Positions 1 to 9,398 of a DNA stretch of 64,000 nucleotides are shown here, piece by piece. Origin of the DNA: Xanthomonas arboricola pv. guizotiae (GTDB taxonomy: Bacteria > Pseudomonadota > Gammaproteobacteria > Xanthomonadales > Xanthomonadaceae). Location of the stretch: contig NZ_MDSK01000007.1 of NCBI RefSeq assembly GCF_002940205.1, positions 99,445 to 163,444 of the forward strand, read 5' to 3'. Position 1 is the first letter of the stretch. Every line of letters starts with the position of its first letter. The notes under the pieces are model-generated. The model saw only the letters and a list, made by a program, of their open reading frames with translations. It had not been told where the DNA came from and made no database searches. Both the position numbers and the translations under genes were made by a program.

Positions 1-353
1 GCTTCGCGGTCGGCATGCGGATCGTTGAACCCCGCCGCGGGCGCGGGCGCTTCGGTCGGCGCCTGCCGGAAGCGTTCCGGCGGCGGCGCCGGCGGACCAC
101 TCTTGCGCGGATGCGGGGCGCGTGGCGGCGGCGTGGGCAGTCCGGGCGCTACCGGCAGCTCGGGCGAGGCGTTGGCGGCCTTGTCGGCAGCGCGTTTGTT
201 GGCGGACTTGGTCGACGCACCGGCGGCGGCGCGGACCAGGAAGTCCGGCATCCAGCCCGGCAACTTCTGTTTTTCGGCGGTGGTGGACTCGCCCGGGCTG
301 GTGGACTTGCGGCGACTGGGCCGATCGGAATCTGGGGTGTTTTTCTTTGTCAT
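1..353 (-). CDS. rnr: Ribonuclease R, N-terminal part (cut by window edge)
   Basis: The reading frame opens at 353 and runs off the left edge, giving about 117 residues. The first ~105 are a basic, proline- and alanine-rich extension (MTKKNTPDSDRPSRRKS at the start). The last visible residues, FNDPHADREA, resemble the start of E. coli RNase R (DPFQEREAEKY), which precedes its helix-turn-helix and cold-shock domains. RNase R is a 3'-5' exoribonuclease that degrades structured RNA and works with tmRNA on stalled mRNAs. The catalytic part is outside the window, so the name rests on a short match. The gene diverges from the tRNA-Leu. The long disordered head compared with E. coli is notable. Confidence 0.6.
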   Translation of the reverse strand, partial: MTKKNTPDSDRPSRRKSTSPGESTTAEKQKLPGWMPDFLVRAAAGASTKSANKRAADKAANASPELPVAPGLPTPPPRAPHPRKSGPPAPPPERFRQAPTEAPAPAAGFNDPHADRE

Positions 354-432
354 TGCTTACATGGTACCCCTTGCGGCCGCGCCATGGGCGGCAAGCCGCG
401 CCCGGCCGGTCGCAATTGCCATTCGCCAGGCA

Positions 433-461
433 TTGACAAGCCTGCCAGGAGTCTGCAGAAT
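433..461 (+). promoter_or_regulatory. Sigma-70 promoter of tRNA-Leu
   Basis: A perfect -35 hexamer TTGACA (433-438) is followed after 17 bases by CAGAAT (456-461), four of six matches to the -10 consensus. Predicted initiation near 468 is a few bases before the tRNA 5' end at 475. Confidence 0.65.
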
Positions 462-474
462 TTGCGGCTCACCT

Positions 475-561
475 GCCCAGGTGGCGGAATTGGTAGACGC
501 ACTAGCTTCAGGTGCTAGCGGGGGCAACTTCGTGGAGGTTCGAGTCCTCTTCTGGGCACCA
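475..561 (+). tRNA. tRNA-Leu (anticodon CAG)
   Basis: The 87-nt sequence folds as a class II tRNA. The acceptor GCCCAGG pairs with TCTGGGC ahead of an encoded ACCA. The anticodon stem CTAGC/GCTAG carries loop TTCAGGT, giving anticodon CAG, which reads CUG leucine codons. The long variable arm and GGTTCGAGTCC T-arm are present. Confidence 0.97.
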
Positions 562-568
562 GTTTAAA

Positions 569-594
569 AAGACCTCCGAGCGATCGGGGGTCTT
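569..594 (+). terminator. Hairpin terminator after tRNA-Leu
   Basis: AAGACCTCCGA and TCGGGGGTCTT form an 11-bp stem with one G-U pair around a GCGA loop, 8 nt after the tRNA CCA. The following bases are TCTGGTTTCTGG, so the T-run is poor. On the other strand the A-run (566-570) would serve as the T-tract. Confidence 0.6.
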
Positions 595-599
595 CTGGT

Positions 600-1053
600 T
601 TCTGGGGTTTTAAAATCCAGCGCCTGGTGTGCCGGCCGCGACCTCACGTTGCGAGTCCCGCGTACACCGCTACCGCAATGTCGAATGCGACCGGCCGGAT
701 CGCGCCACGTCTTCCGGTAGAGACAGCTCACCGCTCGAAGCAACTTGTAGTTCAAAGCCGTCGGCGCTGCCGGCGTATCACTGCAACCCTTGCATGCGTG
801 AAAGCACGCTCAGCTGCTAGACAGCACTGAACACCGCAACATGCGATTGGCCGCATGGAACACACACGTCAGCTACGCGCGCCTGTCGATGGGCGCAGCT
901 GCGTGCAGCCCGCCTCAGGAGCGACTGACAAGACGCGGCGAGCTGCCATCAGTTGGCTGCTGATATCGCGAAGAACCACACGAGTGGATCAGGTCGGTTC
1001 CGAGTCTCTGCGCGCCACCTGGCTGTGAGTGCAGTCGTTTTGTCGGCTGCCTC
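600..1053. other. Intergenic stretch without a supported gene
   Basis: About 450 bases between the tRNA terminator and the esterase gene, which ends at 1054. Short open frames exist on both strands, but none has a Shine-Dalgarno sequence or a recognisable protein. No repeat or RNA structure stands out. Confidence 0.6.
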
Positions 1054-2577
1054 TTAAGGCGCAGCAGTGATCCCTGCTTCACGCAACGCCTTCGCCCAGA
1101 TGCGATAGCCGGCTTCGCTGGGATGAGTGCCATCCGGCATCAGCGCTTCGGGCAGGCTGCCGTCGGGTTGCAACATCTGCGGTCCGATGTCGACCAGGCG
1201 CACCGCCGGATCCTTGGCATACCGCGCGGCGAGCAACCGGTTGGTTTCGGCGATCGGCGCACGCTGTGCGTCGCCGGCATTGCGGCCGCGAGGCATGATC
1301 GCCATCAGGATCAGCTTGCTGTCGGGCAGGCGGCGGCGCACTTCGCTCACCACTGCTTGCACACCCAATGCAGCCTCGGCAGGCGTGCTGGCGCGCGATT
1401 GCGCGGTGCCGCTGAGGTTGTTGGTGCCGATATGCAGCACCACCCAGCGCGGATCCAGGCCGTCGAGCTCGCCCTGGCGGATGCGCCACAGCACGTTCTG
1501 GGTGCGGTCCCAGCCAAAGCCCAGATTCAGCACCGGGGCCCTGCCGTACAACCAGCTCCAGGACTCGGGGCCACTGACACGCGTGGCCTGCGGTGGGCCG
1601 GCCCAGAAGTGGGTGATCGAATCGCCGATCATCACCACCTCGGGCTTGAGCGTGCGCGCTGCGGCCAGCGCCGCATGGTGACGCGCATACCAGTCGTAGG
1701 AATCCTGCTCCAGCCGGTCGACCGGAATCAGCGAGGTCGCAAAATCGCGGCCCAGCGCGGCAACCGGCTTGACCGGCGGCTCGCCGAGCAGGCGCGCCAG
1801 GGTCGGCTCGATCGCCTCGGCCAGCATGCGCTGGCCTCGCGTGTCCGGATGCAGGGCAGCGGCCGGCGGACGGAAGCGGGTGTCGTAAAACAGCTCGGTG
1901 CGCAGCTTGCCGTCGCGCTGGAAGATCGACCCTACATCCAGATAGGTCACGCGTGGATTGTCGCCATAGCGCACCGCCAGGCCCTGGTTGATCTGCGCAT
2001 CGCGGCGCGACTTCTCGCTGGAGATGTCGCTGGGCAGCACACCCACCAGCAAGATCTGGGTGCGCGGCAATTTCTGTTCGATCGCCGCCACCACCGCATC
2101 GATACCGAGCTGGGCCTGCTCGGCGGTCTGGCCGAGATGGCCGGTGTTGTTGGTACCGATCAATACCAGCGCGACCTTCGGCTGCAGGCCATCGACCTCG
2201 CCATTGGCCAGCCGCCACAGCACGTGTTCGGTGCCATCGCCGCTGAAGCCCAGGTTGAGCGCGCCACGGCTGCCGTAGAAGGTCTGCCAGGTCGGCTGAA
2301 AATCCTCGTCCGGTGCCTTGGCTTTTTCGTAGTTCTGGGTGATCGAATCGCCGATCAACAGCAGCGGGGTGTCGGCGTGCTGCTTCACCTGCTCCAGCAC
2401 CTGCGCATGCCGCTGCGCCCACCAGGCTTCCTGCAGGCGGTCGGTGGGCACGATCGAGGGCGGCGGCGTTTGCGCAGTTGCCGCAGCGCAGACCAGCAAC
2501 AGCCCCCAACACACCAGCACCGCAACAAGGGCGGACGACGAAAGGCGGGAAAGCACAGCGTGCAAGGATCGGGGCAT
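1054..2577 (-). CDS. Secreted protein with two tandem SGNH/GDSL hydrolase domains
   Basis: This is a predicted exported esterase or acylhydrolase of 507 residues. The start at 2577 gives an N-terminal signal peptide (MPRSLHAVLSR..., cleavage after ATAQ). Two SGNH domains of the PAF-acetylhydrolase type follow. The first has GDSITQNY with the nucleophile serine and GTNNTGH; the second has GDSITHFW and GTNNLSG. The second domain ends in the canonical DGTHPSEAGY block holding catalytic Asp and His. The first has only ALHPDTRGQ there, with no Asp at the usual place, so it may be weaker or altered. Likely substrates are acetyl esters of plant or bacterial polysaccharides, but the sequence does not decide this. 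It is monocistronic. Confidence 0.8.
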   Translation of the reverse strand: MPRSLHAVLSRLSSSALVAVLVCWGLLLVCAAATAQTPPPSIVPTDRLQEAWWAQRHAQVLEQVKQHADTPLLLIGDSITQNYEKAKAPDEDFQPTWQTFYGSRGALNLGFSGDGTEHVLWRLANGEVDGLQPKVALVLIGTNNTGHLGQTAEQAQLGIDAVVAAIEQKLPRTQILLVGVLPSDISSEKSRRDAQINQGLAVRYGDNPRVTYLDVGSIFQRDGKLRTELFYDTRFRPPAAALHPDTRGQRMLAEAIEPTLARLLGEPPVKPVAALGRDFATSLIPVDRLEQDSYDWYARHHAALAAARTLKPEVVMIGDSITHFWAGPPQATRVSGPESWSWLYGRAPVLNLGFGWDRTQNVLWRIRQGELDGLDPRWVVLHIGTNNLSGTAQSRASTPAEAALGVQAVVSEVRRRLPDSKLILMAIMPRGRNAGDAQRAPIAETNRLLAARYAKDPAVRLVDIGPQMLQPDGSLPEALMPDGTHPSEAGYRIWAKALREAGITAAP

Positions 2578-2848
2578 GCGCGCACCAGAGGCGGGAGAAG
2601 CCGCGATTGTGATCCGCGCGCGCCGCGTACGACAAGGTCGGGCGCAACCAGGCGCGATCTGGCGCTGTGAGGTGCCTGCGGTGTGTCGGCGCCAGGCCAC
2701 TGACACGGCGCATCCGCGATATCTGACCGCCCACGCAAGCGCGCTCCTACAGAGTGCGAGGCAATCGTCAGCGCCAAGACGCTGGATCGACTGCTGCGCA
2801 TCCCTGGGCCAATAAAACCGACCGCGGCGCGGTGCCGGATCAGGCTCT

Positions 2849-3997
2849 TCAGCGCAGGCCGGTCTCGCCGCGGGCGATCACCAGGCGCTGGATTTCCGAG
2901 GTACCCTCGTAGATTTCGGTGATCTTGGCGTCGCGGAAGTAGCGCTCCAGCGGCATTTCCTTGGAATAGCCCATGCCGCCGTGGATCTGCACCGCCTGAT
3001 GGGTGATCCACATCGCCGCCTCCGAGGCGGTGAGCTTGGCCACGGCCGCTTCGGTGCCGAACTTCTGGCCCTGCCCCTTCAACCAGGCCGCGCGCAGCGT
3101 CAGCAGCAGCGCTGCATCCAGCTTGCACTTCATGTCGGCGATCTTGGCCTGGGTCATCTGGAAGGTGCCGATCGCCGCGCCGAAGGCCTTGCGTTCCTTG
3201 ACGTAGGCCAGCGTGGCTTCGTACGCCGCACGCGCGATGCCGACCGCCTGCGAAGCGATGCCGATGCGCCCGGCATCCAGCACGCTCATTGCGGTCTTGA
3301 AGCCCTCGCCTTCCACACCCAGCACCTCATCGGGCTGCGTAACGTAATCGGCAAACTCGATCTCGCAGGTGGCCGAGGCACGGATGCCGAGCTTGGGCTC
3401 GGTCTTGCCGCGATGGAAGCCGGCGCGATCGGCGTCGACCATGAAGGCGGTGATGCCGCGCGCGCCCTTGTCCGGCTCGGTCACCGCAAACAACACGATG
3501 TACTTGGCGACCGGGCCGGAGGTGATCCAGCTCTTCTTGCCGTTGATCACGAAGCTGCCATCGGCCTGCTTGACCGCGCGGCAGCGCATCGCCGAAGCAT
3601 CCGAACCGGACTGCGGCTCGGTCAGTGCGAATGCGCCGATCTGCGCGCCTTCGGCGATCGCGCGCACGTACAGCTGCTTCTGCGTCTCGCTGCCGTTCTT
3701 CAGGATGCCGGTGCAGAACAGCGAGTTGTTGACCGACACGATGGTGGAATGCGCGCCGTCGGCGGCGGCGATCTCGATCATTGCCAACGCATAGCTGATC
3801 GGGTCCATGCCGGCGCCACCGTACTCGGCCGGCACCTCGATGCCCATCAGGCCGTTCTCGCCGAGCAGGCGGATGTTCTCCAGCGGGAACTCGCCGCTGC
3901 GATCGAACTGCTCCGCGCTGGGGGCGATCTTTTCCTGGGCGATGCGGCGCGCCACATCCTGGATCATCAATTGTTCTTCGGTAAAGCTGAAATCCAC
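2849..3997 (-). CDS. Acyl-CoA dehydrogenase
   Basis: This 382-residue protein is a flavin-dependent acyl-CoA dehydrogenase that introduces the alpha-beta double bond during fatty-acid or branched-chain acyl-CoA breakdown. The start chosen is GTG at 3997 (VDFSFTEEQLMIQD), which has GGAGGGG eight bases upstream; the frame extends further but that part is not family-like. Visible family features are the FAD/substrate segment ALTEPQSGSDASAM, the ITSGPVAKY region, QIHGGMGYSKEMPLER, and the C-terminal IYEGTSEIQRLVIAR, in which the Glu after Tyr is the catalytic base of the short/medium-chain type. Exact chain preference cannot be read. It diverges from the SahR-like regulator gene. Confidence 0.9.
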   Translation of the reverse strand: MDFSFTEEQLMIQDVARRIAQEKIAPSAEQFDRSGEFPLENIRLLGENGLMGIEVPAEYGGAGMDPISYALAMIEIAAADGAHSTIVSVNNSLFCTGILKNGSETQKQLYVRAIAEGAQIGAFALTEPQSGSDASAMRCRAVKQADGSFVINGKKSWITSGPVAKYIVLFAVTEPDKGARGITAFMVDADRAGFHRGKTEPKLGIRASATCEIEFADYVTQPDEVLGVEGEGFKTAMSVLDAGRIGIASQAVGIARAAYEATLAYVKERKAFGAAIGTFQMTQAKIADMKCKLDAALLLTLRAAWLKGQGQKFGTEAAVAKLTASEAAMWITHQAVQIHGGMGYSKEMPLERYFRDAKITEIYEGTSEIQRLVIARGETGLR

Positions 3998-4088
3998 GTC
4001 GCACCCCTCCAGGCCTAGGCTGAGCGCCCATTGTAGCCCCAACCATTCGCATGCGTATGTAGTTGACCCCACAGCCTGCCCGGCCGAA

Positions 4089-4118
4089 AATATCTCCATA
4101 TCGCGATATAGAGATATT
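4089..4118. promoter_or_regulatory. 30-bp palindromic operator in front of the ArsR-methyltransferase gene
   Basis: The half-site AATATCTCCATATCG (4089-4103) is followed directly by its inverted copy CGATATAGAGATATT (4104-4118), with one mismatched pair. It ends one base before the ATG at 4120, leaving no room for a Shine-Dalgarno sequence between them. Its position suggests autoregulation by the downstream ArsR-family protein. It is also 92 bases upstream of the divergent acyl-CoA dehydrogenase start and could act on that gene. Confidence 0.75.
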
Positions 4119-4119
4119 C

Positions 4120-5271
4120 ATGGATCTGGAAGACTGGTCGGCGCGCCTGAAGGTATTTGCCGACGCCACCCGCGTCCGCCTGCTGACCTTGCTGGAGCAG
4201 GAAGAACTCACCGTGGCCGAGCTGTCGGCGATCACCCGCCTGGCCCAGCCGCGCGTGTCCACGCACCTGGCCAAGCTCAAGGAAGCCGGGCTGGTGCGCG
4301 ACCGCCGCGCCGGCGTATCGGCTTACTACCGGTTCGACGAGGTGTCGCTGGACCCGGCGCAGCGCGCCCTGTGGCTGGCATTGAGCACCGGCAGCGACGA
4401 CCCGCTGCTGCGTCAGGACGCCGAGCGCGTGGCCGCGGTGCTGGCCAACCGCGCCGCCGACCAGAACTGGGCCGATTCGGTGGCCGGCGACATGGAGCGG
4501 CACTACTCCCCGGGGCGCACCTGGGAGGCGCTGGCGCGCACCGCCCTGCCCTTGCTGGAAACCGGCGACGTGCTCGACATCGCCTCCGGCGACGGCGTGC
4601 TGGCCGAGCTGGTGGCACCACATGCCACCCGCTACATCTGCATCGACACCAGCGCACGCGTGGTCGCCGCCGCCAGCGAGCGCCTGCGCAAGCTGCGCAA
4701 TGTGGAGGTGCGCGAGGGCGACATGCATGCGCTGCCGTTTCCCGATGCCAGCTTCGACCTGGTGGTGCTGATGCATGCGCTCACCTACGCAGCCAAGCCG
4801 GCGCAGGCAGTGGCCGAATCCGCGCGCGTGCTGCGCCCCGGCGGCCGCCTGCTGCTGTGCAGCCTGGCCAAGCACGAACACCGCGCCGCGGTGCACGCCT
4901 ATGGCCACGTCAATCTCGGTTTTGCCGCCAAGGAGCTGCGCAGGTTCGCCGAGAAGGCCGGGCTGGACGTGTCCAGCCTGGAGACGGTGACGCGCGAAAA
5001 GCGCCCGCCGCATTTCGAGGTGATTTCGTTGATTGCGGTGAAGCCGGGAATTGGGAATCGGGAATCGTTGAAAGCGGCGCCACTGCCTCACGGAGAATCG
5101 CATCATGACGCCCCCAGCAACCCCCAATTCCGAATCCCCAATCCCGTTTGCATTGCCGTGGCTGCATCCCGAGCGCGCGGCCAAGCTCACTGCCGCGCTC
5201 GCCGAACGCATCCTCATCATCGACGGCGCGATGGGCACGATGATCCAGCGCCACGACCTGCAGGAGCGTGA
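4120..5271 (+). CDS. ArsR-family regulator fused to a SAM-dependent methyltransferase (SahR-like)
   Basis: This 383-residue protein starts with an ArsR winged helix (residues 5-75; recognition region [19 protein letters not shown]) and continues with a class I methyltransferase fold ([15 protein letters not shown] near 151-165, the SAM-binding loop; later [24 protein letters not shown]). ArsR proteins placed in front of methionine-cycle genes in Proteobacteria are known as SahR, which senses S-adenosylhomocysteine; that role is inferred from position. It probably controls metH, which begins inside its 3' end. From about residue 309 the frame enters a dispersed palindromic repeat and runs on for ~75 residues of low-complexity sequence overlapping metH by 167 bases. 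The natural stop has probably been lost. The start lies directly behind a palindrome. Confidence 0.8.
   Translation: MDLEDWSARLKVFADATRVRLLTLLEQEELTVAELSAITRLAQPRVSTHLAKLKEAGLVRDRRAGVSAYYRFDEVSLDPAQRALWLALSTGSDDPLLRQDAERVAAVLANRAADQNWADSVAGDMERHYSPGRTWEALARTALPLLETGDVLDIASGDGVLAELVAPHATRYICIDTSARVVAAASERLRKLRNVEVREGDMHALPFPDASFDLVVLMHALTYAAKPAQAVAESARVLRPGGRLLLCSLAKHEHRAAVHAYGHVNLGFAAKELRRFAEKAGLDVSSLETVTREKRPPHFEVISLIAVKPGIGNRESLKAAPLPHGESHHDAPSNPQFRIPNPVCIAVAASRARGQAHCRARRTHPHHRRRDGHDDPAPRPAGA
5044..5146. repeat. GGGAATCGGG-type palindromic repeat, copy 1
   Basis: The left arm GGGAATTGGGAATCGGGAAT lies at 5046-5065 and the inverted right arm (CCCCCAATTCCGAATCCCCA) at 5121-5140, with ~55 bases between. 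The element covers the start codon of metH part 1 and the C-terminal tail of the upstream regulator. Confidence 0.75.
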
Positions 5272-6250
5272 CTATCGCGGCAGCCGCTTTGCCGACGGTT
5301 ACGACAGCGCGCAGGTACACGTGCATGGCCCGGGCTGCGATCACGCACACGCGCCGCAAGGCCATGACCTGAAAGGCAACAACGATCTGCTGTTGCTGTC
5401 GCGCCCGGAGATCATCGCCGGCATCCATCGCGCCTATCTGGACGCCGGTGCCGACCTGCTGGAAACCAATACCTTCAACGCCACCTCGGTGAGCCAGGCC
5501 GACTATCACCTGGAACATCTGGTCTACGAATTGAACAAGGCCGGCGCGCAGGTCGCGCGCGCCTGCTGCGACGAAGTCGAGGCGCTGACCCCGCACAAGC
5601 CGCGCTTCGTGATCGGCGTGCTCGGCCCGACCAGCCGCACCGCCTCGATCAGCCCGGACGTCAACGACCCCGGCTACCGCAACACCAGCTTCGACGCCTT
5701 GCGCGACACCTATCGCGAGGCCATCGACGGCCTGATCGACGGCGGCGCCGACACGCTGATGGTGGAAACCATCTTCGACACGCTCAACGCCAAGGCCGCG
5801 CTGTATGCGATCGAGGAAGTGTTCGAAGCGCGCGGCGGACGCCTGCCGGTGATGATCTCCGGCACCATCACCGATGCCTCCGGACGCACCTTGTCCGGCC
5901 AGACGGCCGAGGCGTTCTACGCCTCGGTCGCGCACGGGCGGCCACTGTCTGTGGGCCTGAACTGCGCGCTCGGTGCCAAGGACCTGCGGCCGCATGTGGA
6001 AACGCTGGCGCAGATTGCCGACGCCTACGTCAGCGCGCATCCCAATGCCGGCCTGCCGAATGCCTTCGGCGAGTACGACGAAACCCCGGAAGAAATGGCC
6101 GAAACCTTGCGCGAATTCGCGCAGGCCGGTTTGCTCAATCTGGTCGGCGGCTGCTGCGGCACCTCGCCCGACCATATCCGCGCCATCGCCGAGGCGGTGG
6201 CCGATCTGGCTCCGAGGCAGTTGGCAGGTGCGCGGGAGCTGGCGGCGTGA
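5105..6250 (+). CDS. metH: Methionine synthase, homocysteine-binding part
   Basis: This 381-residue protein is the N-terminal module of cobalamin-dependent methionine synthase encoded as its own gene. It activates homocysteine through a zinc ion for methylation. The domain begins [17 protein letters not shown], contains [13 protein letters not shown], and carries the zinc ligands as GLNCALG (one Cys) and [11 protein letters not shown] (two Cys). The folate, B12 and activation domains are in the next gene, so the two products must associate. The first ~14 residues ([14 protein letters not shown]) are encoded by the right arm of a dispersed repeat, and no other in-frame start lies before the domain. 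Confidence 0.92.
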   Translation: MTPPATPNSESPIPFALPWLHPERAAKLTAALAERILIIDGAMGTMIQRHDLQERDYRGSRFADGYDSAQVHVHGPGCDHAHAPQGHDLKGNNDLLLLSRPEIIAGIHRAYLDAGADLLETNTFNATSVSQADYHLEHLVYELNKAGAQVARACCDEVEALTPHKPRFVIGVLGPTSRTASISPDVNDPGYRNTSFDALRDTYREAIDGLIDGGADTLMVETIFDTLNAKAALYAIEEVFEARGGRLPVMISGTITDASGRTLSGQTAEAFYASVAHGRPLSVGLNCALGAKDLRPHVETLAQIADAYVSAHPNAGLPNAFGEYDETPEEMAETLREFAQAGLLNLVGGCCGTSPDHIRAIAEAVADLAPRQLAGARELAA

Positions 6251-6263
6251 GGCGCGAGCTACT

Positions 6264-6409
6264 CCCTCACCCGCCCTTCGGGCACCTTCTCCCGCGAGCG
6301 GGGGAAGGAAGCAGCGGCGTAGCCCCGCGTGTCACGAAAACGCTCCGCGCACAACACACCGCCCTTCTCCCGCAAGCGGGAAAAGGTGGCACGAAGCGCC
6401 GGATGAGGG
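6264..6409. repeat. Composite inverted repeat between the two metH genes
   Basis: Two diverged copies face each other: CCCTCACCCGCCCTTCGGGC... at the left and ...GCGCCGGATGAGGG at the right. Each has its own hairpin (CTTCTCCCGC/GCGGGGGAAGG and CCTTCTCCCGCAAGCGGGA). A related hairpin lies at 56485-56533. It occupies most of the 244-base gap. Confidence 0.7.
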
Positions 6410-6494
6410 CCGCCTCGCACGACGCCCCAGGGTCGGGCCGTGAACACCCACTCATCACGACCGACCGCGCCCTCAACGTCCAGCAGAGCATTGC

Positions 6495-9248
6495 ATGAGC
6501 ACTCCCCGCTACACCCGCCTGTCTGGTCTTGAGCCGCTGGTCATCACCCCGGACCTGTTGTTCGTCAACGTGGGCGAGCGCACCAACGTCACCGGCAGCG
6601 CGCAGTTCCGCAAGCTGATCAAGGAAGAGCGCTACGAGGAAGCCGTGGAAGTGGCCCGCCAGCAAGTGGACAGCGGCGCGCAGATCCTCGACGTCAACAT
6701 GGACGAGGGCCTGATCGATTCGGAAAAGGCGATGACGCGCTTTCTCAACCTGATCATGTCCGAGCCGGATATCGCGCGCATTCCGGTGATGGTGGATTCG
6801 TCCAAGTGGAGCGTGATCGAAGCCGGCCTGAAGTGCCTGCAAGGCAAGAGCGTGGTCAACTCGATCTCGCTCAAGGAAGGCGAGGCGCTGTTCATTGAAC
6901 AGGCGCGCAAGGTGCTGCGCTATGGCGCTGCCGCGGTGGTGATGGCCTTCGATGAAGTGGGCCAGGCCGATACCTGCGCGCGCAAGGTCGAGATCTGCAC
7001 GCGCGCCTACAAGGTGCTGACCGAGCAGGTGGGCTTTCCGCCGGAAGACATCATCTTCGATCCCAACATCTTTGCCGTGGCCACCGGCATCGAGGAACAC
7101 GACAACTACGCGGTGGACTTCATCGAAGCCACCCGCATCATCAAGGACACACTGCCGCATTGCCATGTCTCCGGCGGCGTTTCCAACGTGTCGTTTTCGT
7201 TCCGCGGCAACGAGAGCGTGCGCCAGGCGATCCACTCGGTGTTCCTGTTCCATGCGATCAAGGCCGGCATGGACATGGGCATCGTCAACGCCGGCGGCAT
7301 GCCGATCTACGACGAGCTGGACCCGGAACTGCGCGAACGCGTGGAGGATGTGATCCTCAATCGCCGCAAGGACGGCACCGAACGCTTGCTGGAAATTGCA
7401 GAGCGCTATAAAGGCAGCAAGGGCGCGGCGAAAGTCGAAGACCTGGCCTGGCGCGACAAGCCGGTGCGTGCGCGGCTGGCGCATGCGCTGGTGCACGGCA
7501 TCGACGCATTCGTGGAAACCGATACCGAGGAGGCACGCCAGCAGTCCACCCGCCCGCTGGAGGTGATCGAAGGCCCGCTGATGGACGGCATGAACGTGGT
7601 CGGCGACCTGTTCGGCGCCGGCAAGATGTTCCTGCCGCAGGTGGTCAAATCCGCGCGTGTGATGAAGAAGGCGGTGGCGTATCTGCTGCCCTTCATCGAA
7701 GCGGAAAAGCTGCGGACCGGCGATGTCGGCAAGTCCAACGGCAAGATCATCATGGCCACCGTCAAGGGCGACGTGCACGATATCGGCAAGAACATCGTCG
7801 GCGTTGTGCTGGCATGCAACAACTTCGACGTGGTGGATCTGGGCGTGATGGTGTCGGCGCAGGTGATACTGGACCGTGCACGCGCAGAGAATGCGGACCT
7901 GATCGGGTTGTCCGGCCTGATCACGCCGTCGCTGGAAGAGATGTCGCATGTCGCACGCGAGATGCAGCGGCAAGGCTTCGAGATTCCGCTGTTGATCGGC
8001 GGCGCCACCACCTCGCGCGCACACACCGCCTTGAAGATCGACCCGCACTACACTGCCCCCACCGTGTGGGTGAAGGACGCCTCGCGCGCGGTGGGCGTGG
8101 CGCAGTCGCTGATCTCGCGCGACCTGCGCCAGGCCTTCGTCGCCGCCAACGATGCCGACTACGCGGAAATCCGCGCGCGCCATCGCAATCGCGGCGACGC
8201 CAAACGCCTGGTATCGCTGGAAAAGGCACGCGCACAGCGCTTCGATGGTGATTGGGACACCTACACACCGCCCGCCCCGCGTCAGCCGGGCCTGCACGTG
8301 TTCGACGACTACCCGCTGCAGGAGTTGATCGAGCTGATCGACTGGACCCCGTTCTTCCAGGCCTGGGAACTGGCCGGCAAGTTCCCGGCGATCCTCAGCG
8401 ACGAGGTGGTCGGCAGCCAGGCCAGCGAGTTGTACCGCGATGCACGCAAGATGCTGCGCACCATCGTCGCCGAAAAATGGCTCACCGCGAAGGTGGTGTT
8501 CGGGCTGTGGCCGGCCAATGCAGTCGGCGATGATGTTGTCGTGCTGACCGGGCCTGCGGAATCGGGAATCGGGAATCGGGAATCGCAAGGCGATGCATCG
8601 GCGCCCGACCATTCCCGATTCTCCATTCCCCATTCCCTGCACTTCTTACGCCAACAGGTCGACAAACCCGTCGACCGCCCGGACTTCTGCCTGGCCGATT
8701 TCATCGCGCCCAAGAGCAGCGGCAAGCAGGACTGGATCGGCGCGTTTGCGGTCACCGCCGGCATCGGCATCGAGCCGCATGTGGCGCGGTTCGAAACCGC
8801 ACACGACGACTACAACGCGATTCTGCTCAAGGCCCTGGCCGACCGTCTGGCCGAGGCGCTGGCCGAGCGCCTGCATCAACGCGTGCGCACCGAATTCTGG
8901 GGCTATGTGGAGGATGAGACGCTGGACAACGAGGCGCTGATCGCCGAGCGCTATCGCGGCATTCGTCCGGCACCGGGGTATCCCGCCTGCCCCGAGCACA
9001 GCGAAAAGCGCACCTTGTTCGACCTGCTCGATGCCGAGCGCCATACCACGATGACGCTGACCGAAAGTTTCGCGATGCTGCCCACCGCAGCGGTCTCCGG
9101 CTATTACTTCAGCCATCCCAAGAGCCAGTACTTCGTGGTCGGGCGCCTGGGCAAGGAACAGGTGGCCGACTACGCCAGGCGCAAGGGCATCACCGTGGCA
9201 TTGGCCGAACGTTGGCTGGCATCGAATCTGGATTACGACCCGGAATAA
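6495..9248 (+). CDS. metH: Methionine synthase, folate-, cobalamin- and activation-domain part
   Basis: This 917-residue protein completes MetH. It transfers the methyl group from 5-methyltetrahydrofolate via cobalamin to homocysteine. In order: the pterin-binding domain ([13 protein letters not shown], residues ~16-28), the cobalamin cap ([20 protein letters not shown]), the B12-binding domain with the axial-ligand motif [11 protein letters not shown] (DxHxxG) and GLSGLITPS and [11 protein letters not shown], then the SAM-dependent activation domain ([25 protein letters not shown]). A GGGAATC-type palindromic repeat is inserted in frame at residues ~688-714 (SGIGNRES...), in the activation domain, without breaking the frame. 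The gene ends at a strong palindrome before a convergent gene. Confidence 0.95.
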   Translation: MSTPRYTRLSGLEPLVITPDLLFVNVGERTNVTGSAQFRKLIKEERYEEAVEVARQQVDSGAQILDVNMDEGLIDSEKAMTRFLNLIMSEPDIARIPVMVDSSKWSVIEAGLKCLQGKSVVNSISLKEGEALFIEQARKVLRYGAAAVVMAFDEVGQADTCARKVEICTRAYKVLTEQVGFPPEDIIFDPNIFAVATGIEEHDNYAVDFIEATRIIKDTLPHCHVSGGVSNVSFSFRGNESVRQAIHSVFLFHAIKAGMDMGIVNAGGMPIYDELDPELRERVEDVILNRRKDGTERLLEIAERYKGSKGAAKVEDLAWRDKPVRARLAHALVHGIDAFVETDTEEARQQSTRPLEVIEGPLMDGMNVVGDLFGAGKMFLPQVVKSARVMKKAVAYLLPFIEAEKLRTGDVGKSNGKIIMATVKGDVHDIGKNIVGVVLACNNFDVVDLGVMVSAQVILDRARAENADLIGLSGLITPSLEEMSHVAREMQRQGFEIPLLIGGATTSRAHTALKIDPHYTAPTVWVKDASRAVGVAQSLISRDLRQAFVAANDADYAEIRARHRNRGDAKRLVSLEKARAQRFDGDWDTYTPPAPRQPGLHVFDDYPLQELIELIDWTPFFQAWELAGKFPAILSDEVVGSQASELYRDARKMLRTIVAEKWLTAKVVFGLWPANAVGDDVVVLTGPAESGIGNRESQGDASAPDHSRFSIPHSLHFLRQQVDKPVDRPDFCLADFIAPKSSGKQDWIGAFAVTAGIGIEPHVARFETAHDDYNAILLKALADRLAEALAERLHQRVRTEFWGYVEDETLDNEALIAERYRGIRPAPGYPACPEHSEKRTLFDLLDAERHTTMTLTESFAMLPTAAVSGYYFSHPKSQYFVVGRLGKEQVADYARRKGITVALAERWLASNLDYDPE
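8558..8636. repeat. GGGAATCGGG-type palindromic repeat, copy 2 (inside metH)
   Basis: GGAATCGG is reiterated as a 7-bp tandem motif at 8558-8585 and the inverted arm ATTCCCGATTCTCCATTCC lies at 8611-8629. The copy is entirely within the coding frame of metH part 2. Confidence 0.85.
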
Positions 9249-9285
9249 GAGCAGCTGCAGACTGCAGACTGCAGACTGCAGACAT

Positions 9286-9355
9286 CGTAGGAGCGCACCC
9301 GGGCGCGATGAGGCTTTACCGGTAAAGCCTCATCGCGCCCGGGTGCGCTCCTACG
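9286..9355. repeat. 70-bp perfect palindrome (GTAGGAGCGC family), copy 1
   Basis: Bases 9286-9320 are the exact reverse complement of 9321-9355 (outer ends CGTAGGAGCG and CGCTCCTACG). It lies between the convergent ends of metH and the isomerase gene, so it can act as a two-way terminator. Four ACTGCAG-type direct repeats lie just upstream (9252-9281). Confidence 0.9.
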
Positions 9356-9398
9356 CGGCGCCGACGCATTGCGCGGCCGCGCTTCGATCACGCCAGCA

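Noticed and set aside
600..1053. Short open frames after the tRNA-Leu
   Set aside because: None has a Shine-Dalgarno sequence, typical codon use or a recognisable product.
6267..8642. A 791-codon antisense frame opposite metH part 2
   Set aside because: It mirrors a well-supported metH gene, has low-complexity composition and no ribosome-binding site.
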